Positions 49,716-62,600 of a DNA stretch of 64,000 nt are shown piece by piece (position 1 is the stretch's first letter; every line of letters begins with the position of its first letter). The stretch lies in contig HG738138.1 in the NCBI GenBank assembly GCA_000499405.2, positions 21,648,824 to 21,712,823 on the forward strand, written 5' to 3'. The notes beneath the pieces were generated by a model, which saw only the letters and a program-made list of their open reading frames with translations, searched no databases and was not told the origin of the DNA. Made by a program: the position numbers and the translations under genes. The DNA is from Onchocerca volvulus (Eukaryota; Nematoda; Chromadorea; Rhabditida; Onchocercidae).

Positions 49716-51547
49716 CTATTGTAGTTTTGTTCCATTAAAAGATCGAAAAATTTGATTCGATTCAATAAGGAAATGTATGGCAGTTTGAGTCATTGATTCC
49801 TCGTTTAATGCAACTTCTTCAAAAGTTGTAATCGTATAATTCGTCATGAAAATCGCATGCGACGGTTTTAAATTTGATGGTAATATTATATCACCCACTT
49901 TGTATATTATCGATTCTGCTCCCGAATTGTCGAAACTTCCAATAATCAACGAACAATTCAGCGTTGATAAATCACTCTGAAAGACTTGTTGTCATTTATG
50001 AATAATTTTATCACAAAGCATTTTGGATCCATTTATATGATTAATAGGTTAAATATTTTAGGCCCCCAAAAAAGTGAATCAAATCAGCTCACGTAGTTCA
50101 CGTAACATGACGTGAATAAAACAAACTTCTGCAGGAAATTCCCCTGAAACAGGAGGGGAAAATTGGAGGCAGCAGCATCACTATGGAATATCATTGCTTT
50201 AAATAAAAGCAATGGGTATATTTCGAAAAATTTCCCTTTTTAATTCAATTTGTTGTTGTTACGTTGCTCATATCGAATTTACGTTGTGAAATGTAATAAT
50301 AGTTATGATTAGTTACTTAATGAATTGCAAACAGTTTCAACTCATTAAAACTTATGCACGTAAGATTGATAAAAAATTGTTTACACGGCACACCTGCATA
50401 TTTTATCTGCCTACTGCCTATTTTTAAGTAAATATTTTTTTTTCATTACTTTTGAATAGATGCCGAGAGTTAACTTCTTACTTGTTTAAAAACAAAGTCA
50501 GAAATACAAGGAAAAGTTAAAAAAGCTTGTTGCTTCCAACAAATAATGCCATCAGAATACAAACGAAGCGATTCTGCGCCATACGTTGTATCGGAATCAA
50601 GGAAAATTGTGTCAGGCTTCCAAATTTTGATGTCTTTTGGAATCTGGAACAAGGGAGAAATTTTATGCAACGAAGTGTAAGAATCTTGAAAAGTAGGAAA
50701 AAAAAAAACCAAGTTGCATTAACTAGGAAAATTCCAGCAATTTTTCTTTTATTCTAAGCACTGAAAAAAACTCACAGTAATGGATTTAATCCCAGAATAT
50801 TTAATACGTGAATCTTGCCACTTCTGGAAGATTTCACACGATAATGAAATTGTATCAGAATAAACAAGTACATGACGTACTGCAAAACTTATCGTCACCT
50901 AAAATACGATAATCATTTAAAACACCTTCAACTTTACTAATCAATTAAAATGCAAACAATCCAAAATATATTAAGATGTCTATCGGGAGTCCTTTAATAA
51001 AGTAGTACAATAATAATAAAACAAGTTCAGTTTTTGGAAATCTAGCAAATTTAAAGATTTACTTCCGAAATTTAGAATTTTTCTTCAAATGTTTAAAATA
51101 TATGATTTACTTTGCGTTAATCTAAACAAATATGAAACATTCATTATGATTTTTGATGTTATGTAGCTGCTGTTTAGAAAACCAAATTTGAAAATGTTTA
51201 GCTTGAGAAATTAGAAACTAAAAGTTATCAAATCGGGACGAAACAATTATCTGGATATTTCATATGATAACTTAAAATGAAAAATGCATAATAATTAATA
51301 ATCAAAAATTGATAAGCAAGCAGAAAAAGAGAATTAATAAGCAAATAAATTAATTTATTAATAAATAGCCTGGAAAATGATGTAAACAAGGAAGTATTCA
51401 TACCTCCACATTACGATTAGCAGCATGATTATAGTTGTATTCTAGTAATAACTCTGAGAATTCTACGCGGTTTGTGACTCGATTGATAACGAATGGAGTA
51501 TCATTGCAGGAGTAACCATTTAGCAACAGCAACAATAATGATAACAT
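49716..51547 (-). CDS. soluble Cys-loop receptor-like extracellular domain, 229 aa
   Basis: Exons 51547-51404, 50898-50776, 50643-50482, 49976-49716; phases are all 0 and give 229 codons plus TAG. A signal peptide (MLSLLLLLLNGYSC) is followed by the ligand-binding-domain pattern of Cys-loop ligand-gated channels: VTISFAVRHVLVYSDTISLS, IFQKWQDSRIKYSGIKSIT, loop A as IPKDIKIWKPDTIFL, loop B region IICWKQQ, a Cys-loop opening FPCISDF and closing TLNCSLIIGSFD. The frame ends just where the first membrane helix should begin, and no membrane exons were found downstream. There is no vicinal Cys pair in the loop C region, so it would be a non-alpha type. It may be a secreted binding protein like molluscan acetylcholine-binding protein, or a decaying receptor gene. 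The ligand is unknown. Confidence 0.78.
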
Positions 51548-51549
51548 CT
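51548..51549 (-). promoter_or_regulatory. candidate trans-splice acceptor of the receptor-like gene
   Basis: ATTATTTAG abuts the ATG directly, leaving no leader of its own, which suits spliced-leader addition. Confidence 0.6.
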
Positions 51550-54500
51550 AAATAATTATTTTTAATTAACTATTGTTACTAGATATGCAAAACTTTCTTT
51601 TATCTGTTTACTTCATCAATTTTATTCGGAAATTTTGTTTGAACAGCAGAAAATGCACGTATATAATCTGATTATTTTTAAACTTTTGAAATTTTTTCAA
51701 TTTTTAAACTTTTGACCTCTAAGACCTTATTTGACGCTGAATTTTTTTGATATTTTCTAGCTTCCTTTTATTGTTCCCGCAATTTTTGTTTCTGGAAAAT
51801 AAAAAAATGAAATGATACATAACAAGGAGGATTTATTTGTAAGAAAAATGTGCACACTTTAAGTTGTGCTGAATGACAATAGCACCCGCTATTCATCCGT
51901 AAATAAATTACATCAAAAACAATAGTATAGTAGAGATATTTATATCAGCAAATGTTTGAATCTCCGAAAAATTCCTAGCAAATTTTCAGGAACTTTTAAA
52001 ACGCAAACTGATGAAAGAAATTTTAAAAAAAGAGAAGAAATCGCTGAAATAAAGCTCCAAAACTGAGCATTAGAGCCTAGACTACGATTAATATAGGCTA
52101 AAAAATCTGGAAAAATTAGCAGTAGCTTGAACTAGAAAAACAACTGTTTCAAAGATGTGAAGAAATGTATGTGCGTTTCCTGCTCTTTTGAATTCAATTT
52201 TCTGGAATTATGCCGGAAGGAATGATGCTGATTCTGGTTGCGGATTGCAAATGATACGATGGTAGTTTTAGCAGAAAGTTCAAAATGAAATTTTAACATG
52301 AGTTTCAAAATTGTTATCCACCAGATCTTTTGCGTTCAAAAATCAGATACTTTTGTTCCATCAATTCTTCCTAATCTTTCATTAGAGTAATAGAATTAAT
52401 CAAATTAAATGTTGCAGTTCGAAATTTTCAGCGATCATAGAACGTTCCATTATTTAGTTCAGTTTCATTTTTGTGTAGACATATTACTATATATCATTTT
52501 CATGAATGACGTTGCAGTTAAATAGTCAAACAATTTCAATTTTTTTTACAACTAAGTTCCAGAAACATTTAAGGCTAAATTTTAGAATGGCAAATTCGTC
52601 TGAGATCCAATCACTAATATAATTATTTCTTATTCAGAATGTTTTTTGTGCATTTCATCAACAATTGAACTACAAAACAATTTCTTAAATTTACTTACAG
52701 TAATATATCAAATACTGAAGAAGTTGTAAAAATTATACTTACAGTAATGTTTCAAATGCTGAGGAATTTACAAAAAATTGCTGAAAACCTGTTCAAGTTA
52801 TTTACACAATTTTTGAATAAATGAATACTAGGAATTCATTCCAATGGCATTTTTAAGGATTTCTTGGAAAAGTAAGGCTCCAAAAAAATGTGCGGTAAGC
52901 GCAATAAATGAAACCGATGAAATGAATAAGTTAATTTCAAGTTGACATTTCAGGTAGATAATGAGTGATAAGTTCAACATGTGATTCGAAACTTCTGATA
53001 AGCCTCGTAAAAGCAAGAAAAGAAACAAAAGAATGGGAGGAAAGAGACAAAAATTGAAACAGCAGCATGTCGTTAGCTGATTGTTTCCAAATGGCTGTCC
53101 TTTGCTTTAGCCATGAAATTTCATTGTTTTAGGCCTCTGCTAAAGGCATTTTGTTTTCAACTGGAATCAATACAATGCCAAATCAACTTATCTTGTGATA
53201 ACCGAAACGAATGGTTTGGCTTGTTAGCCTAGGATGGAAAAGAGACTGAACATGATATCTTCCACTATGGATAACCTCTCCCTCCACCTTGTCTTCCAAT
53301 CCCGTCTCTTCTTCCCTATGTTCTTCTGCTAAAGTAAAGGAATTTAGAAATCCCAAAATGAGGAGATAGGTTTTTCATTCAGAATAACTTTAGGATATCA
53401 CCTGACTGGATTTTTATTCCTTTGGGACTTCAAACTACACTTTTGTCTTGTTTTGATGAAGACAGGATTGAAAGAATTGCTGAAGCATAACATCTTTGCT
53501 AATTTTCTTTTATTGGTTTCGTTTTACAACATTGGAATTTGATTTATTTCTTTGGGCTTTTCTCCCAAATGCTGCCGACAGTGGCACTTTATAAGAGTGC
53601 AGGATGAGAAGCAAAACTGTGGACAAGTAATGTCGCAACTAATTAAACTAGTGATCATGTGAAATTTCAAAGGCAATGTACAGATTGCGATTGAGAAATC
53701 ATTTACCGTCAAAGTTTTCAGCGACTGATGGGTAAAAGAAAAAGATGATGAGATGCTGTGATTTCATTATTGTTCTGAAAGCTGTCCGTATAATTTTGGA
53801 GAATGGAAGCACTTTTTTGCAAATGGAAGGAAAAAGTTGGAAGGGAAAAGCTGTTTAGGCATTTTTTAAAAAAAGTAGGGTTTCTTCAAGAAAAGAAGGT
53901 GTGCACTTAAGCAAATTTTGGGACCAAAATGGACAAGTAATGTCGCAGCTTTTATTAAATTTCGAATCTATTCTTAACATTCCAAAGGCTTAGTTACGAA
54001 ATGAAATATTACCCAAATTTCAAAAGTAATCAACAGATGTCCAAGAAAATGTTATTTTCTCCATGACTCTTTGTTAAGTTTAATTTGATTTTATGCAAAT
54101 CTGAAGCATAAATCAACAAACGGGAATTAAAAATCCGTTCATAGCTATTAATACGAATCCCGTCGAGCTGCAGAAATTGCAAATTTTGTTCAAGGTAGAG
54201 AGAAGATAAGCGCTATTTCCATTAATTTGTTAACGCTTCAATAGATCGAAGATGCCAAATCGAAGTTGAAAACAATTAACAATGAACTATTGCATATTAA
54301 TTCCAAATATTAAATATGTCAGCTTGTATAGAAGTTTTAGAATTTCATAGATCCATATTACATTGCAAAAAGCAAATTTTGTTTATGAGGACGATGACTT
54401 GGAATAACTGACAAAATAATTTAATATGAGAAACAATATATTTTAAATAATTTACTATGAGCTCGAAATAATTGACAAGGTGAATATATTACGAGGATTT

Positions 54501-57192
54501 TGAGGTATATGAAAGCTTCTTAAAAGTGTGCAAAAATATTTCCAGATGATCGAAATACTTCATCGCTGTAAAAATTAAAAATTAATGTCAAATTCAGGAT
54601 CCATTCGTATAGAAATGATGAATGTGAGTTAAAACATTAAATAAATCTTTGCTTGTTTTTGCCTATTGGCTTTTACTTTTTTGGTTTATCTGCTAATGAA
54701 AACTCTTAAATTTTCATCTAATAATTCTTAAATTCAGAAAAAAATCATCTGTCTATTATTAGTGAAAAAATTATGGGGATTGAAGATTTTACCCATAAGA
54801 GCTCAGATCTATTTGATGACTGTTATTAGAAATAAATTCGACAATTTTGATCAGATTAGGTTGAATTATTTCAGTTACAATCTTTTCAAATATCTTTATC
54901 TTCATTTGATATTTCTCTTCAACCATAATGTGCATTTCTCGAAGGAAGAAATATTAAGCCGTTCATAGATCCTTCTGAGTATTTATTTACAATGAACACC
55001 AGAGGGTAACATAACTGATTCTATCACATTTTATTCTTTCTGGCAAAGAATATGACATATAAATGAACAAAAATTGATTCACTTGTTAGCTTCGCTGACA
55101 TTAGGGAAAATAAGCGTTGTGATTGAGTTTTTTTCTGAAATAGTGATAGAGATAATTAAAATAATTAAAAATTCGAAATAATTAAGAAATTTCAAATCAT
55201 TTTAGGATCAATTTGAGTAAGAAAACGAAAAATGCATGCGCATTAAAATCATAGAAAAAGTTGTTTACTAACAATTGCTGATTATATTTTATATAGAATT
55301 ATAGCTGTTACTTGAGGTTCATTTAATCTTTGTGAACTCATAGTGTTCGTCAGTAAAGAACAATGTTCATTTTACTGCTTTGATAAAAAAAGGTTTCGAA
55401 TGTACAATATCTATGAGCTTTCTGTCACCCAATCGAAACTGATCAATAATTTGAAATACTTTTTTAAAAAATTCAAAAATTTGAAAGCGTGAATTTCAGA
55501 TGTGAATTATCTCTGTACATATTCTAGTTGCAATATAAATTTCCTGAGAAATATATAGAAGTTAAATAGAAGTCAGAAAATCTCAATTTGAAAATGTAAA
55601 GAATTCTAGTGCAAATTGGGTTTTACTGGCAATTAAAGGAATAATCTTGCATTTCTTGGCCATATTAGAACTTCATAGATGTTTCAATCGTTGAATTTAT
55701 TTTTGCTTTTAAGGTATAAATTTTTTGAATATAACTGAAATCATTTTATTTAAAAAATTAATCACATCTCAAAATTTCTACCAGCACTTTGTCAAAAAAG
55801 GTTCTGAGATGGCAATTATTGCTGTTTAAAGTGTGTTTCAATACCTTCAGACAAAACACAAATATTTCTAAACTACGAATATTTCCCTTATCCAAGTTTT
55901 AGGATGATGCTATTAGGGATTTCTCGGATATTATCTCTGTTTACTTTAATGTGACTCGTAATTTCGAACTTTTACGAGGATTTATATCTATTCGATTAAG
56001 AATTGATCATCTAAAAAATAACAAATTTCAGGAAACATTGTTTTTGAAAAATCGTTCCATTTTTTTTTTACCAATTCCAAAGAATGACAAGTGAAATGAC
56101 ATTTGAAGCAATTCTCATAGGATTTTCAACTCGTTATGAAAAACTCATATTGATAAGAGATGACTAATAATAGCAAAATGGAATCCATTCAGTCTTGTGT
56201 AATTTCTCATTCGATAAATTTATAGAAAAATCTTCAAATATTATTGGTTTCAATCAGAGACGATGCAAATAGCAATGATCTAGTTTCATTTACGATAGAT
56301 GATAAGTAACAGATAACGAAAATTGTTTGGTATTTCAAATTTGCTGCATTTTTTTTCCAAACTTTTATAGTACTTAGGAGGCATAGCTCAATGCTCTGAA
56401 TGCTTTGAATAATTTGTGAAAGTTGTATTTCGATGTTTTCAAAATGACTAATAACCATGCTTTAATCATCATTCAGGTTAGATGATGAATTCATTTTTGG
56501 CAAATTTCGAATAAAGTTCGACCAAAATTATATTTATTAAGAAAGGAGAGAACGGCAACAAACGCTATTTATTCAATTCACAAGCAATGGGTCATTTTCT
56601 GTGAGGTTTCTGTTTAAGAAAAAAAAAAGTTAAACAAACACAATGAAAAAGTCCTCTCCTGAGGTTACTGTACAGATTATTCAAATTGAGATAGTATACA
56701 ATGATATTTAGTGACAATAACATAAACTGAAATGCGACTATACTATTCGACGAAATACGCTTTTCTAAAGACTTTCGAAACTTTTCTATTAACTTTCGAA
56801 ATTCATACACCAAACTTCTTTTTTCAGGTCAATAACATTATTAGTTATAATATAACAGACAACTTATTTATTTACTCAGCCAATAACGCCTGAAGTTTTT
56901 TTGTCTAGACAAAAAATTCTGAATTCCAAATAAACACATTTCATCACAATATCTGTAATTTTTAAAGGAACAGGAAAAAAAATGCATTAACAACAAAGGA
57001 ATGGTTTCTAAAACATGACCAAATGATCAACAGTTCGGATGACATCAACATTAGAGAAATATTGAGGGGATTTATGATTATCACGATATCATTAAAAAGA
57101 CGCAAAATCAATAAATCATAGCAAAATAAAGGAACGAATTTTTTTTTTTTTTTGATATATACAAGACGTTGCATTTGTTCGTTTATAATAAT
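51550..57192. other. long intergenic region, AT-rich
   Basis: About 5.6 kb with no gene I can support. A less AT-rich part at 52990-53340 has a minus-strand open stretch that starts KQRTAIWKQSANDMLL but lacks splice partners. The word TGGACAAGTAATGTCGCA occurs twice, at 53620 and 53930. A T run of about 17 lies at 57139-57155. Confidence 0.5.
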
Positions 57193-59679
57193 CTACGTTG
57201 CCGATGTTGACGACGGGGATGTTCGACGTTTTCTTCGCAATTGACTCGGAAACTGAAGATTATTTTCTTCGAAATATTCAATTCTTCTTCAACATCATCC
57301 ATTCTTTTCATGAGTTAGTTATTAATTATGCAAATGAATAGGTAGAGAGAACTTACCAGGCTTTTGCCCTCCTTCAGTGAAGCATATCTCTCAGAGATAG
57401 TTTGATTATAGGTCGAGAGATGGATCGCCTGAAAGGTCAAAAAATCAATCCTCATCAAATATCATCATTTATTTCACATCCTAATAATAACTGTTTTAAC
57501 CGCATGGCTTAGTCAATTTACCGACCCCCTTGACTGAAGTTTCAACATGAGTTTCTTTCCAGATGCTTCTGCGACGCTTATTCCCATTAAATGTCGATTT
57601 AGACACACGTATAAGCGAAAAGCAATATAGAAATACATTCCGAAATTTCTGAAAATTTTCTCATCCAAATCATGGTGGATTCATTCAACGCGACGAACTG
57701 ATCGAGCAGTAATTATTTTCGAATACTGGCGTAGGGATGTCTGCTCAAAGCTTCAAACATTTGTTAAATTTACAATTTAAAAATATTGAGTTTCTAATTA
57801 CTTGTGGCGTTTTCGAACGTACTGGGCTGCTGTCATTAGCATAATCAAATTCAGAACTGTTTGACAGAAGTGTATTCTGTAAATTCATAGAAATTAAAAT
57901 AAAAATTTTCTATTGGGTACCAAATTTCATTGCTACATTCGTTACGAAATCATTCAAATTCATAGAAAATATCATTATTATCCTTAGATTAGTAGTAAAA
58001 AGGGGCGAGCAAATGATTTATTAATTTGGAGGTCAACAATAATTCAATTAATTCCTCATTCCTATGTTTGCTTAATTAGCTGCAGGACTTACGGTAGGAC
58101 GTGAAATTATCGGTTCATCAAGCATGCTTCGAGATTTTTCGAGTTTTCTTAGCGCTTTCTGGATGTCATCGTCGTCGTAAATTTCCACAGCATTGATCAA
58201 ATCAAAATCTCTTTCACTGCAGTTATTCAATTCATTCGCTGATTCCGCTGCTGAAGTAGCATTTGTATCCCTGAAATTTTAAAATTGAGAATCAGATTTC
58301 AGTTTGATTTGAACATTGAAATAATTTTAATCTGTTTCTCTCCTATTGCTATAAAAAAATTCTGTGAAACTTGGATTTAGCTATGTTAAAGAAAAAAGTG
58401 AACTCAGAATAATGATGGAAAATTTGATGGCCGTTTGTTGCAGCTTCAACCGGAACATATATTGGATCGAGCATTTTGATTCGCGAAGCCTATAAAAGTA
58501 AACTATTTCTCGGTGAATTTCTTATACTTTTGTCATTTTATCATTCATTATTTCTCTTTAAAACTAAGCATTTATACTTTTTTTGTCTTCTTTTATCCAC
58601 TATTGCTTGCAACCGAAGTTGACCTATAACTTGGAGGTAATTATATATAGAAAGAATTAGTTGTGTATATATTAATTTCGTATTGTTTAAAAGAGAAAAA
58701 TTATCAATAATGTGTATATCAACAAAAACTTCTCAATGGAAATGAGTAGGAAAGGCACTTTGTTATCATTACTTTCAAACTTCATGATAAGTACACATTG
58801 ATAGTGCAAGTACATCTTCGTCAACCGGTTTTTATCTGACAACACTGATGTAATTTAATATGTTCATATGCCACTATCGAACCATTTGATAATCATGGCA
58901 AATGCAAAAAAAAAAAGAAAAAAAACAGAAAGTTTAACTTTAAAAATTTATCCTTTTCAGTTGGTAAATTATTGATTTTTTGACTTTTTTTTCAACAAAA
59001 ATGTCCAAATAGATCTGAAATCGGATGGCAGTTTTTGTTGAAAAATAATAAATTATGTCTTGCTATTCCAGCCACATAACATTACCCAACAACAACTTTA
59101 CGTTTAATACTAAAGTATTGTTTTTTGCATCTCTTCCTATTGATTTGATTTTTTAAAAATGTTTGAAATTATAATTTAGAAGTAGAAAAATCTTAAAATA
59201 CGAAAATGAAGGTCCCATTACAAAGTTCTTATCTTTAGAATTTTAGAAAACAGAAAACTGGTTAAAAATTAGTTATAGATATAATCCAGAAATTGCGAGT
59301 GACTTGCAGAGAGTTATCTTTTTTTTTTCAAGAAACTTGGAAATATGAAACAATATTCGCTTAATTATTTTAAATCAACATTATCATAGTGTATTTCAAT
59401 TAAAAACGAGCTAATTAGGAATAGATATAACAGTAAAAAGCTATTGAATATTAAATGCCTATTGCAAATTGAATGTAAAAATTAAACTTTGAAAATCGCA
59501 AAAAATGCATAAAAATTAATTACAGTGAGTAATTCGCCTGGCTCATCACCACTAGCAAATACCATGACCGCATGAGCATATCGCGGTCGTTCGATGATCA
59601 ATTCTGTGGATTCTTCACTCAACTGATCGATCATCGTATCCAGATGGGCCTCGAAGGCACGCAATTCCATATCAGCCAT
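57193..59679 (-). CDS. unidentified acidic protein, 208 aa, six exons
   Basis: Exons 59679-59524, 58489-58404, 58270-58093, 57876-57802, 57428-57357, 57252-57193; phases agree and close as 208 codons plus TAG. The start is MADMELRAFEAHLDTMIDQL, a likely amphipathic helix, then RPRYAHAVMVFASGDEPGEL, then a long Ser/Asn/Glu-rich part containing EIYDDDDIQKALRKLEKSRS and ISRPT, and a basic tail (LRRKRRTSPSS). It looks largely disordered with a helix in the middle; the tail could be a nuclear localisation signal. An acceptor (CGCTACAG) ends 4 nt before the ATG, suggesting trans-splicing. Donor GTTCAC at 58403 is weak. No family is recognised. Confidence 0.7.
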
Positions 59680-59683
59680 ATTG

Positions 59684-59685
59684 CT
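59684..59685 (-). promoter_or_regulatory. candidate trans-splice acceptor of the 208 aa gene
   Basis: CATCGCTACAG ends 4 nt before the ATG at 59679. The frame continues upstream without a stop for some codons but has no protein-like character there. Confidence 0.5.
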
Positions 59686-62600
59686 GTAGCGATGATAAAC
59701 CGGTAAAATCAAAGACAGCTCTTTAATTTATTTGCACAGAAATATTTAGAAGGAAAATAAACTTGAAGGAACTTGAAAGTTCGATTTTAATAGATTAAAA
59801 GCAAGATTTATGAGTATATTGCTGAGCCTGATAATGGAAAACCGAAAATTACTTTCGAGAAAGAAAGAAAATTGACAGATATTGACGACAATCGAAGGAT
59901 GCTAACAATCGTTTGAATTTCACGTATTATTTTTTATATAATTTAAACTGGGCGAAGGCATTCATCTGTCTCACGTGTTCTTTCCCTTGACAATTATCAT
60001 GTAAACAAATATTTTTTATCTTCAAATTTGCTTCAAAATTATTCCATTTTCCAGTAATCAGAATGTAAGAAGTGATAAAAACTTGAAGAATTTTGGTTAA
60101 GAAGTTTTTAAAACGAATTTTATGCTTTAAAAATAATGTTATGAATTTTTTAAGAAAATTTCGAGATTTTGAAGAAAGAATTACAAATATGAAACTTATT
60201 ATAAAGAATTAGTCGAATAATAAAAGAGATGATACAACATATTTTTTAAAAATCTGTCTGATGATAAAAATTTCGAAAGAAATTTTTGAAAACGAAAAAT
60301 AAAATATGATTAGAAAATTTCAGCAATTATTGAATCAATTTTTTTATAGATTATATATTCCATTACAACAAAAGTTCTCCTTCAAAATATTATCAAAGAG
60401 TTTGCTTTTCAATTAAGTGTAAAATGTTAGCATTCGACCAAAATTTTGCATTAAAACTACAAATTTGTTTTAGTACTGTTTGTTTACGAACTAGTTCCAA
60501 ACAACTTATCCATCGAATGAGTTTATAGTGACTTAACTAACTCAGCATTTTTATGAATATCAAAAAGTGTGATGAAACTGAAAAGAAGCAGTCAATAATA
60601 CCAAGATATTAAAATGTATTGTGGCAAGAAAATGACACCACTTCTAGTACTGCAAAAAAACCTCATTTATCATTGAAATTTGGGTTTTGTAATGAAAAAA
60701 GATTCGTAATAGTTCTCTTTCTCTCTCTCTCCGTTTTAGATTTCAGACATATTTATTTAGTATTAAAAAGTTTAGTAAAAATTTACCGTCCAAAGAATAA
60801 TGTTCATGATTAATGGTAGTGATTTTAATAAAGTAAACATTGAAATTTTTAGGTAAGTTGCTTTTTTATATAGTGAACTTTAGTAAAATGATGAATTGGA
60901 CAGATATTTATGAACGGAATATCTCACATAAAAACACACACTGCTCCCATCTAGGGAGCAATGATTGCTGTTGATTGTTTTGACAAATATTCATCAAATT
61001 TTTTTTCTCGTTTTCCATTATCAGTTTAATCTTATCAATTTTTTTGTCACCCATCTTTCATCTTTCCTCATATCCCTTAATCAAATTAATGTCATATAAA
61101 TTAACATGAGATAGAAATATGAGATGAAAAATTTTCATGAAAAGTGATTTCTTCTGAGTAAAATTGGAAAATATTAATGAAAATACTAAATATTTCCCAA
61201 AGAAGTTGACATCTGTAATATTTTTTTGCCTGAATTCTCCAAAAATCTCTTGACAGTGAATGTGTTTACAATATTTCGATGTGAATCAAAGTTGGCATAT
61301 TCATCTCGGAAAAGGGCTTCAAACATAACTTTTGTTTTTCTTTTTTTTTTTTTTTTTTTGTCTTTTTTTCATCGATTCCTAAAATGATTCATTTTTTCGG
61401 TGAATATTTCAGAAACTATACGAGTAAGTTAAAATTTACTGATTCGTTTCAAACTTTTTTTTCAAAATTTTTGAATACAGCAACAAATGTAGCATTCATA
61501 CTCTCCAGCATATAATTATTAAAATATTCTTATGGATTGGATCTGAGATTTTTTCAGTATTAATGCTTCAATTTATTTATTTACAGTTCAATGCGTTTCA
61601 ATAACAGTACTTAACGAACTCAAAAAAAAAAAAATGCATTTATATTTCAAAAATACAACAAAACTTTGTATTTTAAATAAATTTTCAAATTATTTTATTC
61701 GTTTTTTTTTTTTTTTTTCCACACGATCATAGAATTTTTCATCGTTGACAGGATTTCTCATCGTTGAATTAAATTAGTTCTATTAACAACATTTCTCGCG
61801 AATAATTATATAGTTCCCAACAATTGCTTTCTAATATGAAAGAAAAATGATTTCATTTTCAAGGTTAACAATTTTCTTTGAATTCGTACTTTGAAAGATC
61901 AATAATATTTCTTATCACGGTTATTTCGGGCAAAATTATCATTCATTCCATGAAATTTAATTTATATTGATTCATTTTATTGATATTACTCAATTCTGAT
62001 CAAAACTTTTCAAGTGCCGTTTAAATAAGTGATTTTCGGTTCATTCTTTTTAAAAAGTTTAAATGCAAGATAAATTTGAAAAAAAAAAATAAATAAAGCT
62101 CCCGTCTATGGCCGAGTTTTGATAAATTTATAATTATTTTATTGCTTTTATATCATGACAGTCATATCTTATATTCAAAATTGATTGATTCTCAGCCTAA
62201 ATTGCTTTTCTAGTTTTTCAAGCGGTTTCCCTATGATTTTACGGTTTTACCTTCATAAGCATCTGCAAGTTTCAGTCAAATTAGACATCCTCAGAATTGC
62301 CGGAATTTAATGACAGCGAAAAATTGATAAAATGATTCAATATATCACTGAAATGATAAATGAAGAAAAAGAATAATTCGTGTATCACTGGAAAAGGATA
62401 TTAATTATGCCAGATCTGTCCTGCGAGAAATGTACAGAGATAACAAAGTATTTACTCGTTTTCTTTTGAATTATTTCAGGCTGTAACTGTAATGTGAAAT
62501 TCCAAACTTTGGTCTTTCTTCTCCTTATCATCCTAGATTTTATCTTAAAGATAATCAATCAGTAATGATATTTTCTCAAAATACGAAGACGATTTTTTCA

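Noticed and set aside
53000..53130. Minus-strand frame with KQRTAIWKQSANDMLL
   Set aside because: It is open for about 65 codons but becomes a Phe/Ser/Leu-rich string with no start or splice support.
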